Shown piece by piece: positions 51,812 through 61,139 of a stretch of 64,000 nt of DNA. Origin of the DNA: Bradyrhizobium sp. BR13661 (GTDB lineage: Bacteria; Pseudomonadota; Alphaproteobacteria; Rhizobiales; Xanthobacteraceae). A model generated the notes under the pieces. The model did not search any database. It was not told the origin of the DNA and saw nothing but the letters and a program-made list of their open reading frames with translations. Numbering within the stretch: position 1 is the stretch's first letter; each line of letters begins with the position of its first letter. Location of the stretch: the NCBI RefSeq assembly GCF_029892425.1, contig NZ_JARXWB010000003.1:124001-188000 (forward strand). The letters are read 5' to 3'. Position numbers and translations under genes: made by a program.

Positions 51812-52783
51812 TCAGACCAACGGATGATGACAAGCCGCGGAATGACCGGGCGCGACCTCGCGCAACTCCGGTATCTCCGCGCTGCATCGCTGATCCGCGC
51901 GCGGGCAGCGGGTGCGGAAGCGGCAGCCGGACGGCGGCGCAATCGGCGACGGCGGCTCGCCGGTCGCCACACTCTCGATGGGACGCACATCCGGATCCGG
52001 CACCGGGATCGCCTGCAGCAACAGTGCGGTATAGGGATGAGCGGGTTTTGCAAACAATTGCTCGGACGGACCAACCTCGCAGAGCCGGCCGAGATACATC
52101 ACCGCGACGCGGTCGCTGACCGCTTTGACCACGGCGAGGTCATGCGCGATGAACAGCAGCGTCAGGCCAAAGCGCGCCTTCATCTCCTCCAGCAGATTGA
52201 GAATCTGCGCGCGAATGGAGACGTCGAGCGCCGAGACCGGCTCGTCGCAAACGATAAATTCCGGATTGAGCACCAGCGCCCGCGCGATACAGATACGCTG
52301 GCACTGGCCGCCGGAGAATTCGTGCGGCAGGCGGCCAGATACCAGATCAGGATCGAGTCCGACCGCGGACAGGACCTCGTGCACGAGCGCCTTCCGCTTC
52401 TCCGCATCCTTGAAGCCGGCGATGATCAGCGGCTCGGCCACGATGTCGCCGATGCGCCGACGCGGATTGAGCGAGGCGATCGGGTCCTGGAAGATCAGCT
52501 GCACGCGACGGCGCATTTTGCGCAGCGCCTCGCCCTCCATCGCGGTGAGGTCTTCGCCGTCGAACAGCACCCGGCCGCTCTTTGCGCGGCGCAATTGCAG
52601 CACGGCCCGCCCCAGCGTCGACTTGCCGCAACCGGATTCGCCGACCAGTCCCAGCGTCTCGCCGCGGGCAACGTGAAGGCTGACGCCGGAGACGGCATGC
52701 ACGGTCCGGTTGCCGAGGCCATATTCGACCACGAGATTATCGACGTTCAACAGCGGCTCGTTGCGCTCGGCCAACTGCGTCAC
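51812..52783 (-). CDS. oligopeptide/dipeptide ABC transporter ATP-binding protein (DppF/OppF type)
   Basis: A 323-residue ATPase with Walker A GESGCGKSTLGRAVL, signature FSGGQCQRICIARAL and Walker B EFIVCDEPVSALD. The C-terminal oligo_HPY region has GCRFRTRCPRADQRC, whose cysteines are typical of Dpp/Opp ATPases. The start is a GTG at 52783 overlapping the upstream ATPase stop. It is the fifth gene of the SBP-permease-permease-ATPase-ATPase operon, importing peptides or a related solute. Confidence 0.92.
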   Translation of the reverse strand: MTQLAERNEPLLNVDNLVVEYGLGNRTVHAVSGVSLHVARGETLGLVGESGCGKSTLGRAVLQLRRAKSGRVLFDGEDLTAMEGEALRKMRRRVQLIFQDPIASLNPRRRIGDIVAEPLIIAGFKDAEKRKALVHEVLSAVGLDPDLVSGRLPHEFSGGQCQRICIARALVLNPEFIVCDEPVSALDVSIRAQILNLLEEMKARFGLTLLFIAHDLAVVKAVSDRVAVMYLGRLCEVGPSEQLFAKPAHPYTALLLQAIPVPDPDVRPIESVATGEPPSPIAPPSGCRFRTRCPRADQRCSAEIPELREVAPGHSAACHHPLV

Positions 52784-53772
52784 GCGCCAACTCCCTCGGC
52801 CATCTGAATAGGATGGAAGCAGGCATAGAGATGCTCTGGCACCTCGGCCACCTTCAGCTCGGGCTTGGCCTGCTGACAGCGGGCCGTGGCATAGCGGCAG
52901 CGCGGCGCAAAGGAGCAGCCTTTCAGCGGCCGCGTCGGATCGGGCGGACGTCCCGAGATGGCCGGCAGCGGCGTATGCGGAGCGGTCTCGAGCTTCGGGA
53001 TCGCGGCCAACAGCGCCTCGGTGTAGGGCATGTGCATCCGCTTGAACAGCGTGGGGGTCGGCGCATGCTCCACCACCCTGCCCGCATACATCACCGCGAC
53101 CTCGTCGGCGCGACCCGCGACGACGCCGAGATCGTGCGTGATCAGGATCATCGCCATGTGGCGGCGGCGCTGCTCGCGCGCGAGCAGGTCGAGGATCTGC
53201 GCCTGGATGGTAACGTCGAGCGCGGTCGTCGGCTCGTCCGCGATCAGGAGCTTCGGCTCGCAGGACAGCGCGATGGCGATCGCGACGCGCTGGCGCATGC
53301 CGCCGGAGCATTGATGCGGGTACTGCACAAGCCGCTGCTCCGGCGCCGGAATGCCGACGGCCGCAAGCAGCTCGACGCTGCGCTGCCACGCCGCCGCAGC
53401 ATCGAGCTCGAGATGCTCCTGGATCGTCTCCATCAGCTGGGTGCCGATGGTGAGCACCGGATTGAGCGAGGTCATGGGATCCTGGAACACGACCGCGAGA
53501 TCGCGTCCACGCAACTGCCGCAGCTTCTCAGGGTCGAGACGCGCCAGATCCTGGCCGTCGAACATGACCCGCCCGGAGAGCTTCGCCTTCTTCGGCAGCA
53601 GTTGAAGGATCGCGCGCGACAGCATGGTCTTGCCGCAGCCGGATTCACCGACGATGCCGAGCGTGCGGCCCGGCTCCAGCGACAGGTCGACATGATCGAC
53701 TGCCCGCAGGGTCCCGCGCGGCGTCGGCAGCTCGACGGCGACGTCCTCGACGATCAGAAGGGGCACGCTCAT
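52780..53772 (-). CDS. oligopeptide/dipeptide ABC transporter ATP-binding protein (DppD/OppD type)
   Basis: A 330-residue ATPase. Walker A is [15 protein letters not shown], the signature is [15 protein letters not shown] and Walker B is [13 protein letters not shown]. The C-terminal cysteine segment is [15 protein letters not shown]. It overlaps the permease gene upstream (ATGA) and the second ATPase downstream by 4 bp, so the two ATPases are made in fixed ratio. Confidence 0.93.
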   Translation of the reverse strand: MSVPLLIVEDVAVELPTPRGTLRAVDHVDLSLEPGRTLGIVGESGCGKTMLSRAILQLLPKKAKLSGRVMFDGQDLARLDPEKLRQLRGRDLAVVFQDPMTSLNPVLTIGTQLMETIQEHLELDAAAAWQRSVELLAAVGIPAPEQRLVQYPHQCSGGMRQRVAIAIALSCEPKLLIADEPTTALDVTIQAQILDLLAREQRRRHMAMILITHDLGVVAGRADEVAVMYAGRVVEHAPTPTLFKRMHMPYTEALLAAIPKLETAPHTPLPAISGRPPDPTRPLKGCSFAPRCRYATARCQQAKPELKVAEVPEHLYACFHPIQMAEGVGA

Positions 53773-54638
53773 AGTGCCCCCTGACGCGGGTCGGTCAGCG
53801 CCCGCATGGTGTCGCCGACGAGGTTGAAAGCCAGCACGGTCAGGAACAGGCCCGCCGCCGGCAGGAAGGCCAGCCGCGGCGCGAGGTCGAGGCTGTCGCG
53901 CCCCTCGCCGATCATGCTGCCCCAGCTCGCCATCGGCGGTGGCACGCCGAGGCCGAGGAATGACAGCGCGCCTTCGACCACGATGGTCACGGCGACGCCG
54001 AGCAGGAAGAAGGCGAGCAGCGGCAGGATCACGTTGGGCAGGAGCTCGCGCAGCAGGATGCGTGCATGGCTAGCGCCCAAGGCTTCGGCCGCGATCACGA
54101 ACTCACGCCGCGCCAGCGACAGCGTCGCCGCGCGCGACACCCGCATGAAGGCAGGAATGCCGAGCACGCCCAGGATCATGGTGAGATTGGGAATGGACTG
54201 GCCGAGATAGGCGGTCACTGCGAGCGCGAAGATCAGCGGCGGAAAGGCCAGCAGCACATCCATGCTGCCGACCATCAGCGTCTCGAACCGGCCACGGAAA
54301 TAGCCGGCGAGCAGGCCCAGCGCACCGCCGATGCCAAGGCCGATCAAGGGAGCGATCAGTCCAACCGTCAGCGAGACGCGCGCGCCAAAAATCAGCCGGG
54401 CGAGCTCGTCGCGGCCAAGGCCGTCGGTCCCGAGCCAGTGCTCGCTCGAGAACGCGGCGCGACGCTCCAGCATGTCCATGTCGACGGGGTTCTGCAGCGG
54501 CAGCAACGGCGCGAGGATCGCGAGCGACAGGATGACGGCGAGCCAGGCGCTCGCAATCCAGAACAGCAGCCCGAGCTTGCGCTTGCGCCCTGCCGGCGTC
54601 GCCACCTCCTCCGGCATCGAAAGCTCAAGCGTGGCCAT
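53769..54638 (-). CDS. peptide ABC transporter permease (DppC type)
   Basis: A 289-residue permease with six predicted helices. WLGTDGLGRDELARLIFGAR is the DppC/OppC hallmark after the first helix. The EAA loop region is ALGASHARILLRELLPNV. It overlaps the first permease gene by 14 bp and the DppD-type gene by 4 bp. Confidence 0.93.
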   Translation of the reverse strand: MATLELSMPEEVATPAGRKRKLGLLFWIASAWLAVILSLAILAPLLPLQNPVDMDMLERRAAFSSEHWLGTDGLGRDELARLIFGARVSLTVGLIAPLIGLGIGGALGLLAGYFRGRFETLMVGSMDVLLAFPPLIFALAVTAYLGQSIPNLTMILGVLGIPAFMRVSRAATLSLARREFVIAAEALGASHARILLRELLPNVILPLLAFFLLGVAVTIVVEGALSFLGLGVPPPMASWGSMIGEGRDSLDLAPRLAFLPAAGLFLTVLAFNLVGDTMRALTDPRQGAL

Positions 54639-55575
54639 GGCGGATCCTCGGATCGAGCACGGCGTAGAGCATGTCGACGATGAAGTTCACGATGACGAAG
54701 CCGCAGGCGACCAGCAGGACGACGCCCTGGAGGATGATGAGGTCGCGGGTGTAGATCGCGGCGACCAGCAGCCGGCCGATGCCCGGCAGCGCGAAGATCG
54801 ATTCCACGATCAGCGTGCCGCCAAGCAGGCGGCCGATATTGATGCCCGTGACCGTCACCAGCGTCAGCGACGAGGGTTTGAGCGCATGCACGAACAGGAT
54901 GCGCGAAGGTTTTAACCCCTTGGCCTTTGCGAGCGCGATGTAGTCTTCCTGCAGGGTCGCGATCATGTCGGAGCGCAGCACGCGCATGATGCCCGGCCAT
55001 TCGGCGAGAGCCAGCGTCAGCGCCGGCAGCACGAAGAAACGCAAATTGGCGAGCGGCTCCTCGGTGAACGGCACGTAGCCGGTCGCCGGCAGCCAGCGCA
55101 GCTCGACCGCGAACAGATAGATCAACAGGATCGCCACCAGAAAGGACGGCATTGACAGCATTGCAAAGGCGCTGCCGGTCATGAAACGGTCGAACGCGCC
55201 ACCGGCGCGCGCGGCACAGGCGATCGCAATCGGCACGCCAATCAGGAGCCCGATGAATTCGGCCATCAGCATCAGCTGGAGCGAGACCGGAAAGCGCTCG
55301 CTGACAGCCTGCAGCACCGTCTGTCCGGTGCGGAACGAGCGGCCGAGATCACCCTGCACGACGTGACCGAGCCAGCTCAGGTAGCGCCACCACAGCGGCT
55401 GGTCGAGCCCCAGGTCGTGGCGGAGCGCCGCAACATTCTCAGGCGTCGCCTGATCGCCGAGAATGACGAAAGCGAGATCGCCCGGCAGCAGCGAGGCAAT
55501 CAGGAAAGTGAGCAGCGAGACGGCAAGCAGCACCGGCAAGATGCCAAGCAACCGCCGCGCGACGAACATCAGCAT
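54625..55575 (-). CDS. peptide ABC transporter permease (DppB type)
   Basis: A 316-residue permease starting FVARRLLGILPVLLAVSLLT, the standard DppB N-terminus. It continues with GLDQPLWWRYLSWLGHVVQG and the EAA-like AKGLKPSRILFVHALKPS. It begins 7 bp after the binding-protein gene and overlaps the second permease gene by 14 bp. Confidence 0.93.
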   Translation of the reverse strand: MLMFVARRLLGILPVLLAVSLLTFLIASLLPGDLAFVILGDQATPENVAALRHDLGLDQPLWWRYLSWLGHVVQGDLGRSFRTGQTVLQAVSERFPVSLQLMLMAEFIGLLIGVPIAIACAARAGGAFDRFMTGSAFAMLSMPSFLVAILLIYLFAVELRWLPATGYVPFTEEPLANLRFFVLPALTLALAEWPGIMRVLRSDMIATLQEDYIALAKAKGLKPSRILFVHALKPSSLTLVTVTGINIGRLLGGTLIVESIFALPGIGRLLVAAIYTRDLIILQGVVLLVACGFVIVNFIVDMLYAVLDPRIRHGHA

Positions 55576-55582
55576 CGCGCGG

Positions 55583-57127
55583 TCATTCCAGCCAGGTGGT
55601 CGAGACGTCGATCACGCTGTTGTAGATCTTTGGAAAACCCTTCAGCCTGGCGCTCGACAGCGCGTAATAGGTGTTCTGGAAAGTCCAGAACCAGATCGCC
55701 TCCTTGTTGATCAGGCGGCTGATCGCACAATAGTCCTCGATGCGCTGGCCGACGTCGGCGGTGACGCGGGCATGGTCGAGCAGCCGGTCGAGCTCCGGAT
55801 CGGCGAAGCCCGCGAGCGCCAGCGGGCTGCCGCTGCGGAAGTTCGCATACATCTGCGGATCGGGATCGGCGAGATCGACGATGCGCCAGGGCACGAGCTG
55901 GAATTGACGCGTGAAGGCGCGGGGCGGAATGGTGGCCTGGTCGACCTGCTCGATCTCCATGTTGGCACCGGCGCGCTTCCAGAACTGCTGGAGCACCTGG
56001 CCGATCATACGGCCGCGCGGCGTTGCGGTCACCAGCATCTTGAAATCGACCGGCTTGCCGTAGTCCTTCAGCAGCGCCTTGGCCTTCTCGAGGTCGAATG
56101 GCAATGCGCCGTCGTCCTTGCACTTGACCCAGGAGCCCTCGCCGTAAGGATTGCTCGCGGGCCGGCTCAGGCCATTGCTGATCGCCTGCGACATTTTTGG
56201 ACGGTCGATCGACATCACCAGCGCCTGCCGCACGCGGACGTCGTCGAACGGCGCCACCTTGGTGTTGAAGGCATAGACCGCGGCGCCCGAACCCTTGTAG
56301 GTGTGCACGGCGAGCTTGGGATCCTTCTGCGCCTTCATGATGTTGTCGGCGTCGTTCTCGTCGTCCCAGATGATGTCGGCCTCGCCCGATTGCAGCGAGG
56401 CAAAGCGCGACTGCGCGTCGGGCAGCGGCTTCAGGATGATACGATCGAGATAGGGGCGGCCCTTGTCCCAGTAATTGGGATTCTTCTCCAGCACCATGCG
56501 GTCGCCGGCGGTCCATGATTTCAGGATGTAGGGTCCGGTGCCGACGGGGTTGCGGTTGTAATCGTCGCCCTTGGTCTTCCAGGCGGTCGGAGAGTGCACC
56601 GCATTGTTCTGGCTCTGGATGGTGATCACCGCCGGCAGGTTCACGCTGGGATCGGTGAGATTGTAGACGACCGTATATTCGTCCGGCGCCAGCACCTCCT
56701 TGACGTTGGTGATGTAGAAGGCGCAGCGGCACTTGTTGGCGGGGTCCTTCTGCCGGTCGAAGTTTTCCTTGAAGGCCTGCGCGTTGAACGGCGTGCCGTC
56801 GTGGAACTTGACGCCCTCGCGCAGCTTGAAGGTCCACGTCTTGTAATCGTCGGAATGCGTCCACGACACCGCGAGTTTTGGCGCGGCCTCACCCTTGTCG
56901 TCGAGCGTGGTCAGCGTGTCGAAGATCGCGGCCGCCGCCGTGAAGGTCGAGGTGTCGTAGACGCCGACCTTGAGCGGATCGAAGCCGGGAATGTCGAGCT
57001 CCTGGCCCACGGTAATGCTGCCACCAGACTTCTGCGCCTGCGCGGGCTCAGCCAGCGGAAGGAGCGCAAATGCCGCGACAAGGAAAATCGGCGCGCGCTT
57101 GCACGCCGCGGCAGCAGGGTTCGTCAT
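55583..57127 (-). CDS. peptide ABC transporter substrate-binding protein (SBP family 5)
   Basis: A 514-residue periplasmic binding protein with a Sec signal (APIFLVAAFALLPLAEPAQA). Family 5 features include WTFKLREGVKFHDGTPFNAQ near residue 100 and NPVGTGPYILKSW near residue 178. GGAGGA precedes the ATG at 57127. First gene of the five-gene ABC operon. A TGTGC-N3-GCACA palindrome like that of the nitrate genes lies 109 bp upstream. Ligand (peptide, glutathione, nickel or opine) is open. Confidence 0.92.
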   Translation of the reverse strand: MTNPAAAACKRAPIFLVAAFALLPLAEPAQAQKSGGSITVGQELDIPGFDPLKVGVYDTSTFTAAAAIFDTLTTLDDKGEAAPKLAVSWTHSDDYKTWTFKLREGVKFHDGTPFNAQAFKENFDRQKDPANKCRCAFYITNVKEVLAPDEYTVVYNLTDPSVNLPAVITIQSQNNAVHSPTAWKTKGDDYNRNPVGTGPYILKSWTAGDRMVLEKNPNYWDKGRPYLDRIILKPLPDAQSRFASLQSGEADIIWDDENDADNIMKAQKDPKLAVHTYKGSGAAVYAFNTKVAPFDDVRVRQALVMSIDRPKMSQAISNGLSRPASNPYGEGSWVKCKDDGALPFDLEKAKALLKDYGKPVDFKMLVTATPRGRMIGQVLQQFWKRAGANMEIEQVDQATIPPRAFTRQFQLVPWRIVDLADPDPQMYANFRSGSPLALAGFADPELDRLLDHARVTADVGQRIEDYCAISRLINKEAIWFWTFQNTYYALSSARLKGFPKIYNSVIDVSTTWLE

Positions 57128-57235
57128 GGTTCCTCCCGGGATCCTCGTCCGATGTTTCGGATCGCTGATGACGGAGGCGAGATTGGCGACAAATGCTCGC
57201 GACGGCAAGAGGAACACACGGGTTTCCATGCCGCA

Positions 57236-57248
57236 TGTGCGCGGCACA
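57236..57248. promoter_or_regulatory. TGTGC-N3-GCACA palindrome upstream of the peptide ABC operon
   Basis: TGTGCGCGGCACA shares both half-sites with the palindromes at 30048-30060 and 33501-33513. No sigma-54 promoter is found 112 bp away in either direction, so architecture differs. It lies 7 bp upstream of the small gap before the CoA-transferase stop codon. Confidence 0.45.
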
Positions 57249-57254
57249 ATGTGT

Positions 57255-58451
57255 TCAGCGCGCCGCTTCTGTTTTGCCTGACGGAATTGGCGCCGCATGG
57301 TCGAGGCCGATCTCCTCGCGCAGTTCGCGCGTGTGCTCGCCGAGCATGGCCACGGTCTCGCCCGGCTTGGTATCGGCGCCCGTCATCCGGAACGGCAGGT
57401 TGATCACCCTGAACGAACCGCCTCCATCTTGCACCGAGGAAAGCGCCTGCCGATGCGCGAGCTGCGGATCATCAAGCGCTTCCCTGATGGTGCGGTAGGC
57501 CGAGGCCGGCACGCCGGCTGCGCTCAAGGCCGCAAGACATGCATCGGTGGTGAGCCGCTTGGACCAGGCCTCGACGCCGTCCATCATGTCGGCCCAGTTC
57601 TCGCGCCGCGGCGCATAGGACGAGAAGCGTGGATCCGAGACCCATTCAGGCCGGCCGATCACGCCCATCAAGGCCTGGAATGTCTTTTCGCTCGCGACCG
57701 TGATCATGACATAGCCGTTGGCCGTCTCGGTCGGGCCGAACATCGGACGCGGCGGCGGCTTCACCGCGAATTGCGAGCTCTGCAATTCGATCACCGTCAG
57801 CGTCAGCATCGACTCCAGCATGGAGACGTCGATGTGCTGGCCGAGCCCGGTCACGGTGCGCTGATAGAGCGCAGACGCAATCGCGCCAAAACCGTAGGTA
57901 CCGGTGACGACGTCGGCATGGTAGATACCGCAATAGTCCGGACGGTTACGACCCGGCTGATGGGCGAGATGCGCCATGTCGTAGCCCGAGGCCGCGTGGA
58001 TCACCGGTGCGTAGGCCGGCAGCTCGGCCGAAGGACCAGTCTGGCCGTAGCCCGAGATCGAGCAGTAGATCAGCCTCTCGTTGACCGGGCGCAGGCTGTC
58101 ATAGTCGAGCCGCAGCCGGCGCATCACACCCGGACGAAAATTCTCGACCAGGATATCGGCGGTCGCGACCAGGCGTCGGACCACCTCCCTGCCGTCCTCG
58201 GACTTGAGGTCGAGCACCACGCTCTTCTTGCCGACATTGAGCTGGCCGAACACCGTGCTGCAGCCGTTGCGCAGCGGGGGCCGGGTCCGCATCGTCTCGC
58301 CCTCGTCGGTCTCGATCTTGATGACCTCGGCGCCCATGTCGGCCAGCATCCGCGCGCAATGCGGGCCGGCAATGGTGGTCGAAAAATCCAGGACGCGCAA
58401 ACCCGCCATGACCTTTGTCAACGTTCCCTCATGCTTATCTGCTACCTGCAT
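57255..58451 (-). CDS. family III CoA transferase (CaiB/BaiF type)
   Basis: A 398-residue protein. VLDFSTTIAGPHCARMLADM and ADMGAEVIKIETDEG are the typical N-terminal motifs. LNVGKKSVVLDLKSEDG follows, and the catalytic aspartate is in YHADVVTGTYGFGAIASAL. It moves CoA between an acyl-CoA and a carboxylic acid. An internal ATG at 58409 (MAGLRVLDFS) with AAAGG nearby is an equally good start. It is upstream of, and in line with, the peptide ABC operon but separated by 127 bp. Confidence 0.9.
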   Translation of the reverse strand: MQVADKHEGTLTKVMAGLRVLDFSTTIAGPHCARMLADMGAEVIKIETDEGETMRTRPPLRNGCSTVFGQLNVGKKSVVLDLKSEDGREVVRRLVATADILVENFRPGVMRRLRLDYDSLRPVNERLIYCSISGYGQTGPSAELPAYAPVIHAASGYDMAHLAHQPGRNRPDYCGIYHADVVTGTYGFGAIASALYQRTVTGLGQHIDVSMLESMLTLTVIELQSSQFAVKPPPRPMFGPTETANGYVMITVASEKTFQALMGVIGRPEWVSDPRFSSYAPRRENWADMMDGVEAWSKRLTTDACLAALSAAGVPASAYRTIREALDDPQLAHRQALSSVQDGGGSFRVINLPFRMTGADTKPGETVAMLGEHTRELREEIGLDHAAPIPSGKTEAAR

Positions 58452-58645
58452 GGCCTGCGCATGTCCTTGGGTCTCTTAGGAACCGTCAAAGTTCTCGGTT
58501 GTTGATGCAGCGACCCTAGAGGGCGGCGGCTGAGTAGGAAAGTCTTTACCGAACGAACGCGTCTCGTGGGCAGGCTGAGATTTCCAGGGGCAACTGGACC
58601 CGATCTTGCATAGCAGCAATCGGGATCGGATGAGGGCAATCGTTC

Positions 58646-60061
58646 TTGAGGGTCTTATTCGTTACGACAGAGATGGACGACTTCGTCCGCGTCGGCGGAC
58701 TTGGAGCCGTTTCCGCTGCACTCCCCAGAGCCCTCCGCCCCTTCGCCGATATCCGGATCATGCTGCCCGGCTATCGCGACATCATCGAGCAACTCACGCA
58801 TATTCAGATCGTCGGACGCTGCCCGGCTTTTGCGGAAATGCCGGCCTGCTCGCTAGGCCGGGCCGCAACCAAGGACGGACTGCCGGTCTATGTGCTATTG
58901 TGCTCGCAGCTCTACGATCGCCCCGGCAATCCCTATGGCGATGAGTCCGGCCGCGACTGGCCTGACAACGACATCCGCTTCGCGCGCTTTGCTTCGGCTG
59001 CCGCTGAGCTTGCCATGGGCAAGCTGGACAAGAATTGGGCAGCAGACCTGATCCATGCCAACGACTGGCAAGCCTCGCTCGTGCCGGCCTATCTCGCTTG
59101 GCGCGGCAGCAAGCTTCCATCGATCCTCACCATCCACAACCTCGCCTATCAGGGTCTCTTCCCGAAGGAGTCGCTGCGCCGGATCGGCGTCCCCGAAAGC
59201 TCCTTCCACATCGACGGCGTCGAGTTCTACGACCAGCTCTCCTTCCTCAAGGCAGGCCTCGTCTATGCCTCGCATCTCACCACCGTCAGCGGCACCTATG
59301 CGCGCGAGATCACGACCGAGGAATTCGGCTGCGGCCTTGAGGGCCTGCTCCGCGTCCGCTCGGATGCATCCGAGCTGACCGGCATCCTCAACGGCATCGA
59401 TGAGAGCTGGGACCCGCGCTCCTGCGCCCAGCTCGCGCAGCAATTCGGCGCCGGGGACTGGGTCGGCAAGAAGGCCAACGGGGACTATGTCCGCAAGCAG
59501 TTCGGCCTTGCGGTCTCACGCGGGCCGATGTTCGCGATCGTCGCCCGCCTCGTGCACCAGAAGGGCATCGACCTCGTGCTGTCGGCCGCCGACGAGATCA
59601 TCGATGCCGGCGGGCAGATCGTGGTAACAGGCTCCGGCGAGCCGGCGCTCGAGCAGGCGCTGATCGACGCCCATCGCCGCCGCCCCGACGCCATCGGGGT
59701 CACCATCGGCTTCAACGACGCCCAGGCCCGGCGCATTTTTGCCGGCAGCGATTTCACCTTGATGCCGTCGCGCTTCGAACCGTGCGGCCTCAGCCAGATG
59801 TACGCCCAGCGCTTCGGCTCGCTGCCGATCGGCCACCAGACCGGCGGCCTCGCCGAGACCATCACCGACGGCGAGACCGGCTTCCTGTTCTCAAGGCCGT
59901 CGCACGAGTCCTTCCTCGGCGGCGTCCGTCGCGCCTTCGAGGCATTCATGGCCCAGGACCAGCTCGACACCATGCGCCGCAGCGCCATGGGACGATCGTT
60001 CTCCTGGAGCATCTCGGCAGGCAGCTACAGCGCGCTGTACCGGAGGCTGGCGGCGGTGTGA
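58646..60061 (+). CDS. glgA: glycogen synthase, ADP-glucose type
   Basis: A 471-residue GT5 glycosyltransferase. It begins at a TTG with GAGGG 10 bp upstream. The N-terminal nucleotide-sugar motif reads RVGGLGAVSAALP where most GlgA have K-x-G-G-L. The rest fits: DLIHANDWQASLVPAYL, LTIHNLAYQGLFP, VARLVHQKGIDLVL and the C-terminal EPCGLSQMYAQRFGSLPIG with TGGLAETI. It extends alpha-1,4-glucan chains from ADP-glucose. No other glg gene is adjacent. Confidence 0.92.
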   Translation: MRVLFVTTEMDDFVRVGGLGAVSAALPRALRPFADIRIMLPGYRDIIEQLTHIQIVGRCPAFAEMPACSLGRAATKDGLPVYVLLCSQLYDRPGNPYGDESGRDWPDNDIRFARFASAAAELAMGKLDKNWAADLIHANDWQASLVPAYLAWRGSKLPSILTIHNLAYQGLFPKESLRRIGVPESSFHIDGVEFYDQLSFLKAGLVYASHLTTVSGTYAREITTEEFGCGLEGLLRVRSDASELTGILNGIDESWDPRSCAQLAQQFGAGDWVGKKANGDYVRKQFGLAVSRGPMFAIVARLVHQKGIDLVLSAADEIIDAGGQIVVTGSGEPALEQALIDAHRRRPDAIGVTIGFNDAQARRIFAGSDFTLMPSRFEPCGLSQMYAQRFGSLPIGHQTGGLAETITDGETGFLFSRPSHESFLGGVRRAFEAFMAQDQLDTMRRSAMGRSFSWSISAGSYSALYRRLAAV

Positions 60062-60084
60062 GGCTGCGACGTTTCCGCATACTC

Positions 60085-60120
60085 CGTCATTGCGAGCGCA
60101 GCGAAGCAATCTAGAATCTT
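60085..60120. repeat. half copy of palindromic repeat family D
   Basis: CGTCATTGCGAGCGCAGCGA and the bases after it match the left arm of the element at 21674-21754 (with ctaga for ccaga), but the right arm is missing. It lies just past glgA and abuts the stop of the convergent oxygenase gene. Confidence 0.75.
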
Positions 60121-61070
60121 CATCCCCTCCCGCGCACATCCATCTGCGGCCGGCCGATCCAGACGCGGTTGAGGCAGCGGGTCATCCAGTCGGGCTGGGC
60201 CTCGCCCCGCAATCGCGCCTGTGCTTCATGGTAAGGGCTGGCATAGCGCAGCCTGTCGGGCAGTTTCGGATAGACGCGCCGGATCCATCGCAGCGCGGTG
60301 TCGGCAGACCTTGCGTCCCGCTCGTCGAGCGCGATGCCGAAGCCGGCGCGCAGGCGCTCCGGCAGCATCGTTGCGGTGTGCGCCCGATACCAGCGCGGCG
60401 GCCGCAGCCAGGGCCGCGCGCCGTCAAGGATCTGCGCCGCGATCTTGCGCGCGGCCGCACTGACGGTCAGCGTCTCCGACTGCATCATCTCCGCCGTATA
60501 AGCCGCAAAGCCAGCCCAGTCCGCCGGCAGGTCATCGCCCGTCAGTCCGAACAGCGCGCCATAGGTCCGGCTCTCGGCCCAGTAGCGCTCGCGCTCCTCG
60601 ATCGAGAGCGGCGGCAGGAGCAGGTCGTGCGCCATCAGCGCGGACTCGACCAGCGTCGCATGAACCCAGCGGAGCGACGGGATGTCATTGGCGCAATAGC
60701 GCGAGCCAGCCGCGAACGGGCCGACGGTCTCGGGCATCTCGCCGACGATCATGGTGTGGCGCCGGTGCAGTTGCCGGGCCGACAGCAGCGCCCGATCCAG
60801 CGAGCCGAAAACCATGGCGAAGACGACGTCGAAGGTGCGGTGGAAGCGGCCGATCGGATCGACAAAGGTCGTCGAGTGCTCGGCGATGGCGGCCGCGACC
60901 CAGGGATGCGCCAGTTGAAGCAGCAGCGCGCGGCCGGCACCGAGAAAGACGGCGGCTTCGCGGTCGACCCGCCACGTCACGGAGTCAGGGCCGAACACAC
61001 CGGCAACCGGCCCTGCCGCATCGGCGCGGACCTTGTCGAGAGCAGATTCCAGATCGTTCTCGGATACCAA
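60120..61070 (-). CDS. oxygenase MpaB family protein (DUF2236)
   Basis: About 316 residues. VFGPDSVTWRVDREAAVFLG and GRALLLQLAHPWVAAAIAEH form the conserved core of the MpaB/Lcp family, whose histidines hold a b-type haem. RWVHATLVESALMAHDLLLP follows. The TTG at 61070 has GAAAGG 7 bp upstream and is preferred over the TTG at 61121. Family members include mycophenolate pathway oxygenase and latex-clearing protein; the local substrate is unknown. It follows the patatin gene by 69 bp on the same strand. Confidence 0.85.
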   Translation of the reverse strand: MVSENDLESALDKVRADAAGPVAGVFGPDSVTWRVDREAAVFLGAGRALLLQLAHPWVAAAIAEHSTTFVDPIGRFHRTFDVVFAMVFGSLDRALLSARQLHRRHTMIVGEMPETVGPFAAGSRYCANDIPSLRWVHATLVESALMAHDLLLPPLSIEERERYWAESRTYGALFGLTGDDLPADWAGFAAYTAEMMQSETLTVSAAARKIAAQILDGARPWLRPPRWYRAHTATMLPERLRAGFGIALDERDARSADTALRWIRRVYPKLPDRLRYASPYHEAQARLRGEAQPDWMTRCLNRVWIGRPQMDVRGRG

Positions 61071-61139
61071 GGCCGGACCTTTCGATTGCGGACCGCCGAC
61101 GATCCACAAGGCCTGTGGCAATTCGATGAAGCGAACGTG

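Noticed and set aside
52784..53389. N-terminal extension of the second peptide ATPase
   Set aside because: The added region overlaps the first ATPase in another frame and has no ABC features; the GTG overlap at 52783 gives normal length.
57128..57260. Sigma-54 promoter for the peptide ABC operon
   Set aside because: No GG-N10-GC with a TGGCAC-like core exists between the palindrome and the start codon.
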